Below are positions 7,824-15,780 of a DNA stretch of 55,131 nt, piece after piece. The stretch spans positions 1 to 55,131 of the forward strand of contig NZ_JAAXLA010000045.1 in NCBI RefSeq assembly GCF_012911935.1, given 5' to 3'. The translations under genes were made by a program, and so were the position numbers. Below the pieces are notes generated by a model, which saw only the letters and a list, made by a program, of their open reading frames with translations, was not told the origin of the DNA and did not search any database. Within the stretch, counting starts at the first letter, position 1; each line of letters opens with the position of its first letter. The stretch comes from Pseudonocardia acidicola. Its GTDB lineage: Bacteria > Actinomycetota > Actinomycetes > Mycobacteriales > Pseudonocardiaceae.

Positions 7824-9050
7824 TCAGACATCGGCGGTGGTCTCCTCCTCGCTCTGCTGCGCGCTGCTGTGGTGGATCCGGCCCCGGGCCATCACGAGCC
7901 GGGGGCGGCGCAGGGTTTGGAGGTCGGTGAGCGGGTCGCCGTCGACAACGAGCAGATCGGCGGCCAGGCCGGCGGCAAGGCACCCGGTGACGGCAGACAG
8001 GCCGAGGGCGTCGGCGGCGTTCGCGGTGGCGAACTGCAGGATCCGGTCGTTGGGGAAGCCGAGCTCGGTGTACATCTCCAGGGCGCTGACGAAGTCGTTG
8101 AACACCGCCCCGGGCATGCCGGAGTCGGTCCCGATGATGATCGGGACTCCGAGGGAGTCCATCCAGGGCAGCTGATCGCCCAGGCGGTGCCCGGGTGGGA
8201 AGGGGATCCGCGCGGCGAACGCGGGCCAGTTGGGTGGGGTGGTGTCGCCAGCGTAGATCCCGGCGGCGGCCATCCGGCGGGCGACGTCGTCGCGGCGATC
8301 AGGCTTGCCCGACCCGCCTCTCCAGCCGCAATGCTCGATCGTCCGAACGCCGGCCGCGACGCAGTCGGTGATGGTCTGGGTGCCGTGGGCGTGCGCGGCC
8401 ACGGGCAGCCCGACCGCGCCGGCCTCCGCGACGATCAGGCGTAGCTCGTCGAGGGTGAACTGGGACTCCCACGGCGACGCGCCGCCGGGGGTCGTCTGCC
8501 CGCCCCCGGCCATGACCTTGATGACGTCGGCCCCGGCGTCTGCGAGCTCGCGGATGCGGGCGCGGATGGCGTCGGGGCCCTCGACCACACCGCCGAGGAA
8601 CCAGCAGTGCCCGTCGGGCGGGGTCAGCGGTGTTCCGGCCGCCAGGATCCGCGGGCCGGGCCGGGTCCCGGAGGCGATCTCGTTGCGCAGGGCGAAGGCG
8701 AGGCCGTGTCCGTCGCCGAGGTCCCGGATGGTGGTGACCCCGGCGTCGAGAGCCTGCAGCGCGCGGTCGGCCATCGCCTCGAATACCGCCTCCGGAGTGC
8801 TGGTCCGGAAGGCGCCGAAGGGGTCGCGGCTGGCGTCGGCGACCAGGTGCAGGTGGGTGTTGATCAACCCGGGCAGCAGGGTGGCGTCGGAGTGGTGCTG
8901 CTCGTCGCTGCCCGCTCGGGCCTGCTGACGCAGCTCGTCGCGCCCTCCGACCGCGACGATCCGATCGCCACGGACCAGCACCGCGGCGTCGGTGAGCTGC
9001 TGTCCGGCCGGTCCGGTCAGCAGCCGGTCGGCACTGATCAGGGTGTCCAC
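7824..9050 (-). CDS. metal-dependent amidohydrolase family protein
   Basis: TIM-barrel amidohydrolase of 408 residues. Metal and catalytic motifs in order: INTHLHLVAD (HxH after strand 1), DVIKVMAGGG (lysine, usually carboxylated), PVAAHAHGTQ, TIEHCGW and IIGTDSGMPG (catalytic Asp), then the C-terminal beta-sandwich GLAADLLVVDGDPL. This arrangement is that of Xaa-Pro dipeptidase/imidazolonepropionase-like enzymes acting on cyclic amides or peptides. GTG 9050 is preferred because GGAGG lies eight bases upstream; an in-frame TTG at 9077 has no ribosome binding site. It stands alone between the Nudix gene and IS481 debris and appears intact. Confidence 0.85.
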   Translation of the reverse strand: MDTLISADRLLTGPAGQQLTDAAVLVRGDRIVAVGGRDELRQQARAGSDEQHHSDATLLPGLINTHLHLVADASRDPFGAFRTSTPEAVFEAMADRALQALDAGVTTIRDLGDGHGLAFALRNEIASGTRPGPRILAAGTPLTPPDGHCWFLGGVVEGPDAIRARIRELADAGADVIKVMAGGGQTTPGGASPWESQFTLDELRLIVAEAGAVGLPVAAHAHGTQTITDCVAAGVRTIEHCGWRGGSGKPDRRDDVARRMAAAGIYAGDTTPPNWPAFAARIPFPPGHRLGDQLPWMDSLGVPIIIGTDSGMPGAVFNDFVSALEMYTELGFPNDRILQFATANAADALGLSAVTGCLAAGLAADLLVVDGDPLTDLQTLRRPRLVMARGRIHHSSAQQSEEETTADV

Positions 9051-9156
9051 GAGCGGGGCCTCCGAGGTCTCGGTCAAGGGGGTCGGCTAGCTGTCCCACT
9101 CGCGGAGGTTGGTGACGCGGATCGGGACACGCCGGATCGGATGATCTTGCAATAGG

Positions 9157-9220
9157 GAGGACCTCCAGGCGAGGTGTGGAGCTGCTGAAGGCGACCACAC
9201 CACCGGCCCTGGAGGTCCTC
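9157..9220. repeat. 64-base nested inverted repeat at IS481 fragment edge
   Basis: Outer 13-bp perfect arms GAGGACCTCCAGG (9157-9169) and CCTGGAGGTCCTC (9208-9220) enclose an inner 7-bp pair GGTGTGG / CCACACC, so the transcript would fold into one long interrupted stem. The right arm abuts the GTG of the IS481 transposase fragment. It may be the left end of the element or a translation-control hairpin. Confidence 0.6.
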
Positions 9221-9520
9221 GTGCCGCACCGTAATGCCCCGCTGACCGTGGAAGGCAGACGGCGTCTGTGTGAGCGTGTCGATCGCGGCCGCCCGATCGC
9301 GCACGTGGCCGCGGAGGCCACGATCTCCCCGCAGTGCCTCTCGAGCTGGTATGCCCGCTGGTGTGTCGAGGGTGAAACCGGCCTGCACGAGCGCTCCAGC
9401 CGCCCGCAGCACAGCCCGAACCGCACCCCGGTGCAGGTGAAGGACCGGATCGAACAGCGGGGCAACGTCGCGGTGATCAGCCGGTTGCCGCGGCGGTCGC
9501 GCGCAGCCGGCGTCCGGTGA
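9221..9520 (+). pseudogene. IS481-family transposase, N-terminal fragment
   Basis: VPHRNAPLTVEGRRRLCERV, then the helix-turn-helix region (PIAHVAAEATISPQCLSSWY) and GETGLHERSSRPQHSPNRTP are the standard N-terminus of actinobacterial IS481 transposases. Similarity ends near VKDRIEQ (about 9465); the DDE catalytic core is absent and the frame runs to an unrelated stop at 9520. A complete enzyme would be about 320-400 residues. No terminal inverted repeat of a full element is recognisable other than the hairpin immediately upstream. Inert remnant. Confidence 0.75.
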
Positions 9521-9662
9521 GGTGCTGCAGGGGGACATCGTTGTGGTCCGGGTGTCTCGCCTGGCCGCTGCGGCCATCGGGAGGACGTCTGCTGCCACTC
9601 GGTACCTGCTTGGCTTCGTCGGCGAGAACGGCGCGGACACCGCGAGCAGTGACGACCCAAGC

Positions 9663-9678
9663 GTCTCACGCGTGATAC
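9663..9678. promoter_or_regulatory. palindromic operator of the Phd-PIN toxin-antitoxin operon
   Basis: GTCTCACGCGTGATAC contains the perfect palindrome TCACGCGTGA with matching outer GT/AC, ending 10 bases before the antitoxin ATG. Toxin-antitoxin operons of this type are normally autorepressed by antitoxin binding to such a site, and a -10-like TACGTT overlaps its right edge. Confidence 0.55.
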
Positions 9679-9688
9679 GTTCGGGCCC

Positions 9689-9925
9689 ATGGACGAGGTC
9701 ACGATCCGCGATCTCCGCAACCACGGCGGGGAAGTGATGGACCGGGTCGAGCATGGTGAGACGCTGACCGTGACCCGGGCCGGGGTGCCGGTCGGGGAGC
9801 TACGGCCACTGCCGCGCCCGCGGGTCACCGCGAACACGCTGCTGGCGCGGTGGCGTTCCGTCCCGGCGGTAGACGCACAGGCCTTCCGCGCAGACGTGGA
9901 CGCAGCGCTGGACCCGTCGCTGTGA
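9689..9925 (+). CDS. Phd/YefM-type antitoxin
   Basis: 78 residues with the Phd/YefM fold signature: VTIRDLRNHGGEVMDRVEHG at the DNA-binding N-terminus, then ETLTVTRAGVPVGELRP, and an Arg/Ala-rich, probably disordered C-terminus (DAQAFRADVDAALD) that would wrap the toxin. It overlaps the PIN toxin gene by four bases (GTGA), ensuring coupled translation. The palindrome just upstream is its probable operator. The pair looks complete, in contrast to the broken genes around it. Confidence 0.85.
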   Translation: MDEVTIRDLRNHGGEVMDRVEHGETLTVTRAGVPVGELRPLPRPRVTANTLLARWRSVPAVDAQAFRADVDAALDPSL

Positions 9926-10335
9926 CCGCTTCAGCGGCGGGGCTCCTGGACACCAGCACGGTGATCAATCTCCCCCGCCTGACCGATGCCGCAGCGCTGC
10001 CCGACGTGCCGCTGATCTCGACCATCACGCTCGCGGAGCTGTCCGTGGGCCCGCTGGTGGCCACCTCGCAACAGGAGCGCGCCGCCCGACAGGCGGTCCT
10101 GCAGCAGGCCGAGGCGGACTTCGACCCACTGCCCTTCGACCCCGCGGCGGCACGGGCGTTCGCCAGGGTGGCTGCCGCGCTGCGCCAGAGCGGGCGCAAG
10201 CCCCAGGCCCGGGCGTACGACGCGATGATCGCCGCGGTAGCGCTCGCCCGCGACCTGCCCGTGCACACCAGCAATCCGAATGACTTCGCGGGCATCGACG
10301 GGCTGACGGTCGTTCTCGTTCCGGTCCCCGACTGA
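9922..10335 (+). CDS. PIN-domain ribonuclease toxin (VapC-like)
   Basis: 137-residue PIN domain. The acidic active-site set is complete: LLDTSTVIN (Asp 10), the Glu in TLAELSVGPL, the Asp in RAYDAMIAAVAL and the Asp in SNPNDFAGI. VapC toxins cleave tRNA or rRNA and are held inactive by the partner antitoxin. GTG start inside the antitoxin stop (GTGA overlap) selects this start over a longer frame from 9850. It lacks any visible damage, so the module may still be active and may help retain the surrounding island. Confidence 0.87.
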   Translation: MTASAAGLLDTSTVINLPRLTDAAALPDVPLISTITLAELSVGPLVATSQQERAARQAVLQQAEADFDPLPFDPAAARAFARVAAALRQSGRKPQARAYDAMIAAVALARDLPVHTSNPNDFAGIDGLTVVLVPVPD

Positions 10336-10936
10336 GCCGATCCGCGGCGGCAGGCGCCGGAGTTATGCCTCAGGCGTTCGCCGGCGGTAGCGCGCCAGGA
10401 CCCCCGCGCCCGCAGCTCGTTGGTGCTGAGGTCACGGTTGCGACAGATGCGGACGGCTGCAGGTTCTCGGGGCTCGGCTTCAGGCCCTGCCCACATCGCG
10501 ACGAAGGCGGTCAGCTCGGCACGTGGAGCTCGGCTGGCCAAGATCTCCGATCCGCTGGGTCACCGCCTCGTCGAGTCGTGCTGCCCGGCGGCGGGTCGGC
10601 GCGCAGCTCACCCCCGCGCCGTCGGTGAAAAGCTGCTCGCGGTCATCGCCCCGCAGGCCGGCCACAGCGACGGCCCACCCGCTCGGGTCGGTCGGTGCGG
10701 GGTCGTGATCGGCCAAGACCCACTCCTGGCGGCAACCCACGTTCACATGTGAGCGAGGCCCCAGCCCGGATCTCCATACCGTCTGACGTCGCCGCCTTGG
10801 CCAGATCGAGCCATACGGAGGTGTCGACGAGCAGCCGCGACATCCTCGGCACGACCCACGGTCTGCGCCACCAGGCCGACTGGTTGGCCGGCGCGGCTAC
10901 CTCGGCGCCGATACCGCGCCGTTGTCCCGGACATGG
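10336..10936. other. 600-base stretch of decayed sequence
   Basis: No convincing complete gene. Several overlapping frames exist on both strands but none keeps a domain signature. Minus-strand frames at 10480-10746 (ending EAVTQRIGDLGQPSSTC-type sequence) and 9825-10541 look like pieces of former coding sequence. The only recognisable item is a short PIN-domain start listed separately. Confidence 0.5.
10790..10843 (-). pseudogene. PIN-domain toxin N-terminal fragment
   Basis: The minus strand reads MSRLLVDTSVWLDLAKAA, the classic start of a VapC toxin with the first catalytic Asp (LVDTSVW). The match ends after 18 residues and the remaining roughly 110 residues of a PIN domain are missing. 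It is unrelated in sequence to the intact PIN toxin 450 bases away, so it represents a second, lost toxin-antitoxin module. Confidence 0.6.
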
Positions 10937-10971
10937 CAGGAGCCCGCCTCCGGTGCGGAAGCGGGCTCCTG
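10937..10971 (-). terminator. cspA terminator
   Basis: 11-bp perfect stem CAGGAGCCCGC / GCGGGCTCCTG with a 13-base loop, located 16 bases past the stop of the cold-shock gene on the minus strand. A strong rho-independent-type hairpin without a U-tract, as usual in actinobacteria. Confidence 0.7.
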
Positions 10972-10986
10972 GTTGAGCAGCGTGGA

Positions 10987-11190
10987 TCAGATGACGCGGA
11001 CTCCGGTGGCCTGCGGGCCCTTGTTGCCCTGGCCGATCTCGAACTCCACGCGCTGCCCCTCATCGAGGCTGCGGAAGCCGCTCGCGTCGATCTCCGAGTA
11101 GTGCACGAAGACGTCAGCGCCGCCCCCGTCGACGGAGATGAAGCCGAAGCCCTTCTCGCCGTTGAACCACTTCACAGTTCCCTGTGCCAT
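10987..11190 (-). CDS. cspA: cold-shock protein (CspA family)
   Basis: 67-residue single cold-shock domain: MAQGTVKWFNGEKGFGFIS contains RNP1 (KGFGFI), DVFVHYSEI contains RNP2 (VFVHY), and the ending QGNKGPQATGVRVI is standard. These proteins bind single-stranded RNA/DNA and melt RNA structure. The start is fixed by a strong GAGGAG Shine-Dalgarno seven bases upstream. The long upstream untranslated region (to at least 11300) with little coding character fits cold-shock mRNA leaders. A perfect terminator hairpin follows. Intact and probably a core gene flanked by debris. Confidence 0.96.
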   Translation of the reverse strand: MAQGTVKWFNGEKGFGFISVDGGGADVFVHYSEIDASGFRSLDEGQRVEFEIGQGNKGPQATGVRVI

Positions 11191-11643
11191 GCATCTGCTC
11201 CTCGCAGGTGGTTGGGGCCCGCACCGTGCGGGACCCGGCCGACTCTGGTGGCGCTGCCCGGCGTCTCTGTGACGCCGGCCCTCGTACACCAACTTGTTCC
11301 GCGGGCGCGCATTACACGAACACCGAAACTGAACGACCAGCCGTATACAACCACAGCGCGTCCCGGCCTGTTCCCGAAGCGTCGCCAACGCGGCCGCCCT
11401 GCCCTGCCCCGGCGGTCCTCCGATCACCCGGAGCTCCCCACCACTGCCGTCTTCGTGGCGCCGCCGGACGGTCAATCTGCTGTCGCTCCACAGTACGCGG
11501 CCATGTCGGTCCTAGCAGTCGATACCGGACTTTTCGTCATTATGCCGATTGGCGCATCGTTCTCACCGACGCGGGGCCGCCGGCAGCCCCTGCCGGCGGG
11601 CCCGCAGCGACGTCGACTCCCACCACCAGGGATGGGGACAGGC
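11191..11643. other. cspA leader and intergenic region
   Basis: About 450 bases without a credible gene. On the minus strand this holds the untranslated leader and promoter of cspA; a TGTAAT hexamer at about 11305 could be a -10, but no good -35 accompanies it. The relatively AT-rich patch at 11300-11350 marks the likely promoter zone. Confidence 0.4.
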
Positions 11644-12015
11644 GTGCACAACAACTCGCGGCAGGGCATGAGCCTCCCGGCGCTGCTCGTGCTCATGCTT
11701 GTCACCGTCGGCGTCCTTGTCACCGTCGGCGTCGCCGACGGCCGGGGCGCGTGGAAGCTGTTCCGTGAGCCGGCGCTCACCGCGGCGGCCGGCGGGGACC
11801 GCGACGCCGACGCGGCGTGCCGCGTGCTCGCGGAGGCGGTGCGGAATCACCAGACACGCGGTGTGGCGCTGCCGGCCGACGAGCGCAACGGCCTCGTCGC
11901 GCAGCTCGACGAGCACGCGGCGACGAGTCACGCCGGGATCGCCGATGCGGCGCGGCGCGTGTCGTTGGTGCTCGGCGACGAGGGTTCGGCCGCGTCACCG
12001 CGGTCTCGGCGATGA
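11644..12015 (+). CDS. small single-pass membrane hypothetical protein
   Basis: About 123 residues from GTG 11644 (an in-frame ATG at 11668 gives 115). A hydrophobic helix (MSLPALLVLMLVTVGVLVTV) is followed by a soluble part rich in Ala, Asp and Arg (DADAACRVLAEAVRNHQTRG, NGLVAQLDEHAATSHAGIAD). The helix is encoded by an imperfect duplication of GTCACCGTCGGCGT. I do not recognise the family; the amphipathic C-terminal helices suggest a real protein rather than a random frame, but the ribosome binding site is weak. Confidence 0.4.
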   Translation: MHNNSRQGMSLPALLVLMLVTVGVLVTVGVADGRGAWKLFREPALTAAAGGDRDADAACRVLAEAVRNHQTRGVALPADERNGLVAQLDEHAATSHAGIADAARRVSLVLGDEGSAASPRSRR

Positions 12016-12229
12016 CCGGACCTGCGACGGCGTGCAGCGACGCGGGCTGGACGCCGCAGCGGCCCGGTGCCGTCGACTGAACGGGCACTCAGCTGCCACG
12101 CCTCTCGATCGGCCGGTGAGCCCGGGCGATCTCCCCGGATCTCGACGGGCACGAACGGCAGGTCGGGCACGAGCGCGCGCATGTACAGGGACCGCAGCCG
12201 ATAACGTCTGCGAGGATCAGAGGCGCGGG

Positions 12230-12415
12230 CAGTACGAAACCTCGGCCACACCGAGGTGGTGTTGCGCAACGCCGTGCACGACGCCCTCACCGCCCGCCAT
12301 CACCGGCTCGACCGTCCTGGGCAGTGGTACGACGACCCGGCCGGCGAACTCAACCAGCACGCCCGCGCCGACATCGCCACGTTCGGGTTCTGGCAGGCCC
12401 TGCTCGCCCGCCGAA
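12230..12415 (+). pseudogene. Abi-like (abortive infection) protein fragment
   Basis: HTEVVLRNAVHDALT and QWYDDPAGELNQHARADIA, followed by TFGFWQALLARR, resemble three consecutive blocks of the actinobacterial Abi-like family (evVLRNalh, WYDDP, then FGFWrfLLa), but with the segment between ADIA and FGFW removed. N- and C-termini are absent and the frame is fused directly to a CoA-transferase fragment. Family assignment is from memory of the block pattern and is moderate. Confidence 0.45.
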
Positions 12416-12419
12416 GCGC

Positions 12420-12939
12420 CGGGCCAGACGCTGCCTCGGGCCAGGCGGCCAGCAACGTCTACCCCACTGCCGACGCCAGCAGCATCCTCATCGGCGCCAA
12501 CCAGGACACGGCCTTCCGCCGGCTCGCCGAGGTCATGGGTCGGCCCGAACTCGCGGCCGACGATCGCTACGCCACCCACCACGCGCGCGGTGAGCGCCAG
12601 CAGGAACTCGACGGCCTCATCGCCCGCTGGTCGGCCACGTACGACGCCACCGAGCTTCTCGAACTGCTGCACGAGGGCGGCGTACCGGCCGGCCGCGTCT
12701 ATCGCGCCGAGGACATGTTCGCCGACGAGCACTTCACCGCCCGCAACGCGATCGTGCGGGTCCGCAACAGCCGTGGCCACGAGTTCGCCATGCAGAACGT
12801 CGCCCCGCGCCTGTCGGACACCCCGGGTGGCGTCCGGTGGAGCGGCCCCGAACTCGGCGAGCACACCGATGATGTGCTCGCCGGTCTGGGGTATGCCGCC
12901 GCTGCCATCGAACGACTGCGCAACGACGCAATCGTCTAG
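12420..12939 (+). pseudogene. family III CoA-transferase (CaiB/BaiF), C-terminal fragment
   Basis: From SNVYPTADASSILIGANQD to the stop, the sequence is the C-terminal third to half of a CaiB/BaiF CoA-transferase: FRRLAEVMGRPELAADDRYA, ELLHEGGVPAGRVYRAEDMF, PRLSDTPGGVRWSGPELGEH. A full enzyme is about 400 residues; the N-terminal domain with the catalytic Asp is missing and the frame is joined to an Abi-like piece. The combined 227-residue open frame therefore cannot be a functional CoA-transferase. Confidence 0.8.
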
Positions 12940-12992
12940 TGGCTCAGGGGCGCGTGCGGACAGGGGGAACACGGTCTGCGAGGCGGACCGCC

Positions 12993-13285
12993 CGTCCAGG
13001 CCGGGACGGATCGTTCTCCGACGGGAGGCGCTGCTTCGGCAACTCCTGGCTGAGCCGGGCGGGGCGGTGCTCGTCGTCGACGGCCGAGCGTCGTTGCGCT
13101 GCGCCCTTCTCGGCGACGCCGAACGCGGAGCGCGGAACGGATGGGCCGGGGTGATCATCGCGGGCGCGGTGCGCGACTCCCGTGCGCTCGCCGATACCGA
13201 TCTGGGGATCAAGGCCCTGGGATCGAACCCGCGGAGGGGAACCGCGCACGGGAGCGACGATGACGGCATCGTGGTAACCCGCCCA
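12993..13285 (+). pseudogene. RraA-family protein remnant with internal deletions
   Basis: LLRQLLAEPGGAVLVVDGRA, SLRCALLGD, ARNGWAGVIIAGAVRDSRAL and LGIKALGSNPRRGTAHG are the central blocks of the RraA / HMG-aldolase family, including the RD pair of the active site. The first 40-odd residues, several residues after CALLGD, and the block between GTAHG and the terminal DDDGIVV are missing. The open frame around it runs on unrelated codons. RraA-like proteins often partner CoA-transferases or other catabolic enzymes, so this and the preceding fragment may come from one lost operon. Confidence 0.7.
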
Positions 13286-13342
13286 GGATACGACGGGCCA
13301 TCGCCCCACCAAACAGTTCCTCACGTAACGAGAGGCTGTTGA

Positions 13343-13981
13343 GATGCCACCAGCAGATGAGGGTGCAGGGTGCTGAGTACGGGGCCTCACGGAGGTCACG
13401 GGCGGATCTGTTGTTCCGCCGGCGATCCTGAGTCGGGGTCTCGACCCTCTCGACGCCTCGACGACCGCCGCGACCCGCTGGGCGGCAATCATGCGCAGCC
13501 CAGCGGTCACGTTCGCCCCCGGTGGCCATGAGTACGTACCGACACCGGCGACACCGCGCGGCGCATTCCGTCGGTGGCAAATCGGTAACTCGGCCGTACC
13601 GGGCGGCGCCGTACGCAAGGTCTCACGAGCGCCTGATCGATTGTCGTCATGTGCGGATCCCGTCCTCATCGATACTTCCCCCGGTTGCTCGATCGATGAG
13701 GACGGGCCCACTCCTGTAACGAGCCGGTAGCGGTCAAGATACGCGGGTTCCGGATACATATTTTTATGCTGCTGCAATCAATTATTGTGCTGATCCGGCC
13801 GACCCGGCGGGAGTGTACGAGGATGGGCCCTGCCGCGTCCCCCGCAGATAAGGCCGTCACCACGGCCACTGAGGTAACCCCGTCGGCGGCGCAGTCACCT
13901 TCTCGGGCACCTGCCGGCCTGTAGACCGAGCAGGCCGTGACCGCCCAAGGCGGAATCGCACGGCGCCGGGGTCCTCGCACG
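13343..13981. other. 640-base intergenic region with AT-rich patch
   Basis: No gene is supported on either strand. It contains the 15-bp inverted repeat listed separately (13659-13706) and a conspicuously AT-rich patch at 13755-13790 in an otherwise GC-rich setting. This region separates the gene graveyard from the catabolic genes and may hold an old element boundary. Confidence 0.5.
13659..13706. terminator. 15-bp perfect inverted repeat
   Basis: CCCGTCCTCATCGAT and ATCGATGAGGACGGG form a perfect 15-bp stem around an 18-base loop. There is no gene close enough on either side for it to be an ordinary terminator, although a bidirectional terminator or an element end is possible. Confidence 0.5.
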
Positions 13982-13987
13982 TAGCAT
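13982..13987 (+). promoter_or_regulatory. -10 element of a leaderless promoter for the M20 gene
   Basis: TAGCAT ends eight bases before the GTG of the M20 peptidase, and no Shine-Dalgarno is present in between. This spacing puts the transcription start at or next to the start codon. No clear -35. Confidence 0.35.
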
Positions 13988-13995
13988 ACGCACAC

Positions 13996-15354
13996 GTGCC
14001 TGATCAGAGACTGAGCGTGAAGACCGCGGTCGACGGTGTGCTCGCGGGGGCCCGGGCTGACCTGGAACGGCTCGTGCGCATCCCGAGTATCTGGGCCGAC
14101 CCCGCCCATTCCGAGGACACCCACGCGAGCGCCCGAACCGTGGCCGAGCTGGCTCGTGGCGCCGGTGCAGCCACCGTCCGGATCGTGGAGGTCGCCGGCG
14201 GCGCGCCTGCCGTGGTCGCGCAGTGGCCAGCGCCCGAAGGCCAGCCCACGATCCTGCTCTACGCCCACCACGACGTGCAGCCCACCGGTGGTGACGAGCA
14301 CTGGACCACTCCGCCCTTCGAGCCCACCGAGCGTGACGGTCGGCTCTATGGCCGCGGCGCCGCCGACGACAAGGCCGGCGTATTGACGCACATCGCCGCC
14401 CTGCGCGCCTACGCCGGCAGACCACCGATCGGCGTCACGCTGTTCATCGAGGGCGAGGAGGAGTCCGGCTCGCCCACGCTCCCCGCGCTGCTGCGCGCCC
14501 ACCACGACCTGCTCGCCGCAGACGTGGTCGTCATCGCCGATGCCGCCAACCCCGCGGTGGACGTGCCGGCGCTGACGACGAGCCTTCGTGGACTCGTCGA
14601 CTGCGTCGTCGAGGTTGCGATGCTCGAGCACCCGGTCCACTCCGGGATGGCGGGCGGGGCGGCGGGCGATGCCCTCACGGCGCTGTGCAGGCTGTTGGCG
14701 AGCCTGCACGACGAGCACGGGGACGTCGCTGTGCCCGGCCTGGTTCGCGGGGAGCGGACAGCGGCGGGCGTCGGGGACGACGGGGCCGAGGCCGAGTTCA
14801 GGGCGAACAACGGCCTACTCGATGGTGTCGAGCTGATCGGGTGCGGCTCGATCCCGGAACGCATCTGGTGCCACCCCGCGGCGGCGATCCTCGGCATCGA
14901 CGCGCCGCGCGTAGCCGATGCGCCCAACGTGTTGGTGCCCCGTGCCCGCGCTCTGGTCAGCTTACGGATCGCCCCCGGTGACGATCCAGCGGCGGCTCAG
15001 CACGCCCTCACCGAGCATCTCCAGGCGCACGTCCCCTGGGGCGCCCAGCTGACCGTCGTTCCGCGAACGGGCGGCGGCCCGTTCAGCCTCGAGGCCATCG
15101 GTGACCCCTACGACGCCGCCCGCCGCGCGTTCGCCGAGGCCTATGGCAACGACGTCCGCGAAATCGGGATGGGCGGGTCCATCCCGTTCGTCGCCGAGTT
15201 CGCCCGCACGTTCCCGGGCGCCGCCGTACTCGTCACCGGGGTCGGCGATCCTGCGAGTCACTGGCACGGCATCGACGAGAGCCTGCATCTGGGCATGTTC
15301 GCCCGTGGCGTGCTCGCGGAAGCGCTGCTGCTGGCCGAGCTGGCGAGGGGCTGA
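13996..15354 (+). CDS. M20-family metallopeptidase (dipeptidase/deacylase)
   Basis: 452-residue M20 zinc enzyme. The metal ligands are visible: YAHHDVQP (His 91/92, Asp 93), GRGAADDKAG (bridging Asp), FIEGEEESGS (catalytic Glu-Glu), and a late HWHGIDE histidine. The lid domain (MLEHPVHSGMAGGAAGDALT) follows the ArgE/DapE/CPG2 layout. Members hydrolyse dipeptides, N-acyl or N-carbamoyl amino acids; given the hydantoinase-like genes a few kilobases away an N-carbamoyl or cyclic-amide-derived substrate is conceivable but unproven. GTG start behind a leaderless-type -10. Convergent with the Nudix gene of the LLM operon. Confidence 0.88.
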   Translation: MPDQRLSVKTAVDGVLAGARADLERLVRIPSIWADPAHSEDTHASARTVAELARGAGAATVRIVEVAGGAPAVVAQWPAPEGQPTILLYAHHDVQPTGGDEHWTTPPFEPTERDGRLYGRGAADDKAGVLTHIAALRAYAGRPPIGVTLFIEGEEESGSPTLPALLRAHHDLLAADVVVIADAANPAVDVPALTTSLRGLVDCVVEVAMLEHPVHSGMAGGAAGDALTALCRLLASLHDEHGDVAVPGLVRGERTAAGVGDDGAEAEFRANNGLLDGVELIGCGSIPERIWCHPAAAILGIDAPRVADAPNVLVPRARALVSLRIAPGDDPAAAQHALTEHLQAHVPWGAQLTVVPRTGGGPFSLEAIGDPYDAARRAFAEAYGNDVREIGMGGSIPFVAEFARTFPGAAVLVTGVGDPASHWHGIDESLHLGMFARGVLAEALLLAELARG

Positions 15355-15393
15355 CGCGTGGGCGTCGGCCCGTCACCGCTCGTGCGGCGGTCT

Positions 15394-15780
15394 TCAGCCG
15401 AGAAGTCGGTCGAGGACTTGCCGCACGGCCGGTGCGCACCGGACCCTGTCGTCCGGCCCGACCCACGTCAGTTCTGCGATCTCCCGTGCCGGTCGCGGCA
15501 CCCCCGAGGCATCGGCCCGGAAGCAGTGCATCCGCAGCGCGGCACGCGGGACGCCGTGGGCCCGGGCGTGCACGACGAACGCCTCAGCGATGCTCGCCGC
15601 GTCAACGACCATTCCGAGCTCCTCGGCAACCTCGCGCCGCAGGGTCTGGGAGAGGGTCTCACCGGGCTCGGGCTTGCCGCCGGGAAGGTAGAAGGCGGCC
15701 CGTCCCCGGGTGCGGACGACGAGCAACCGACCATCCCGGATACACAGCCAGCCGACCGAGACGATGCGGGCCACGCTCAC
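15394..15780 (-). CDS. Nudix hydrolase
   Basis: 128 residues with an intact Nudix box (GGKPEPGETLSQTLRREV then AEELGM) in the middle of an MTH1/ADP-ribose-pyrophosphatase-like fold. GTG 15780 is chosen because it overlaps the stop of the upstream RedY-like gene (GTGA), making it the last gene of the leader peptide-LLM-RedY-Nudix operon. It presumably cleaves a nucleotide side product or damaged cofactor, for instance from the flavin enzyme; substrate unknown. Confidence 0.85.
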   Translation of the reverse strand: MSVARIVSVGWLCIRDGRLLVVRTRGRAAFYLPGGKPEPGETLSQTLRREVAEELGMVVDAASIAEAFVVHARAHGVPRAALRMHCFRADASGVPRPAREIAELTWVGPDDRVRCAPAVRQVLDRLLG

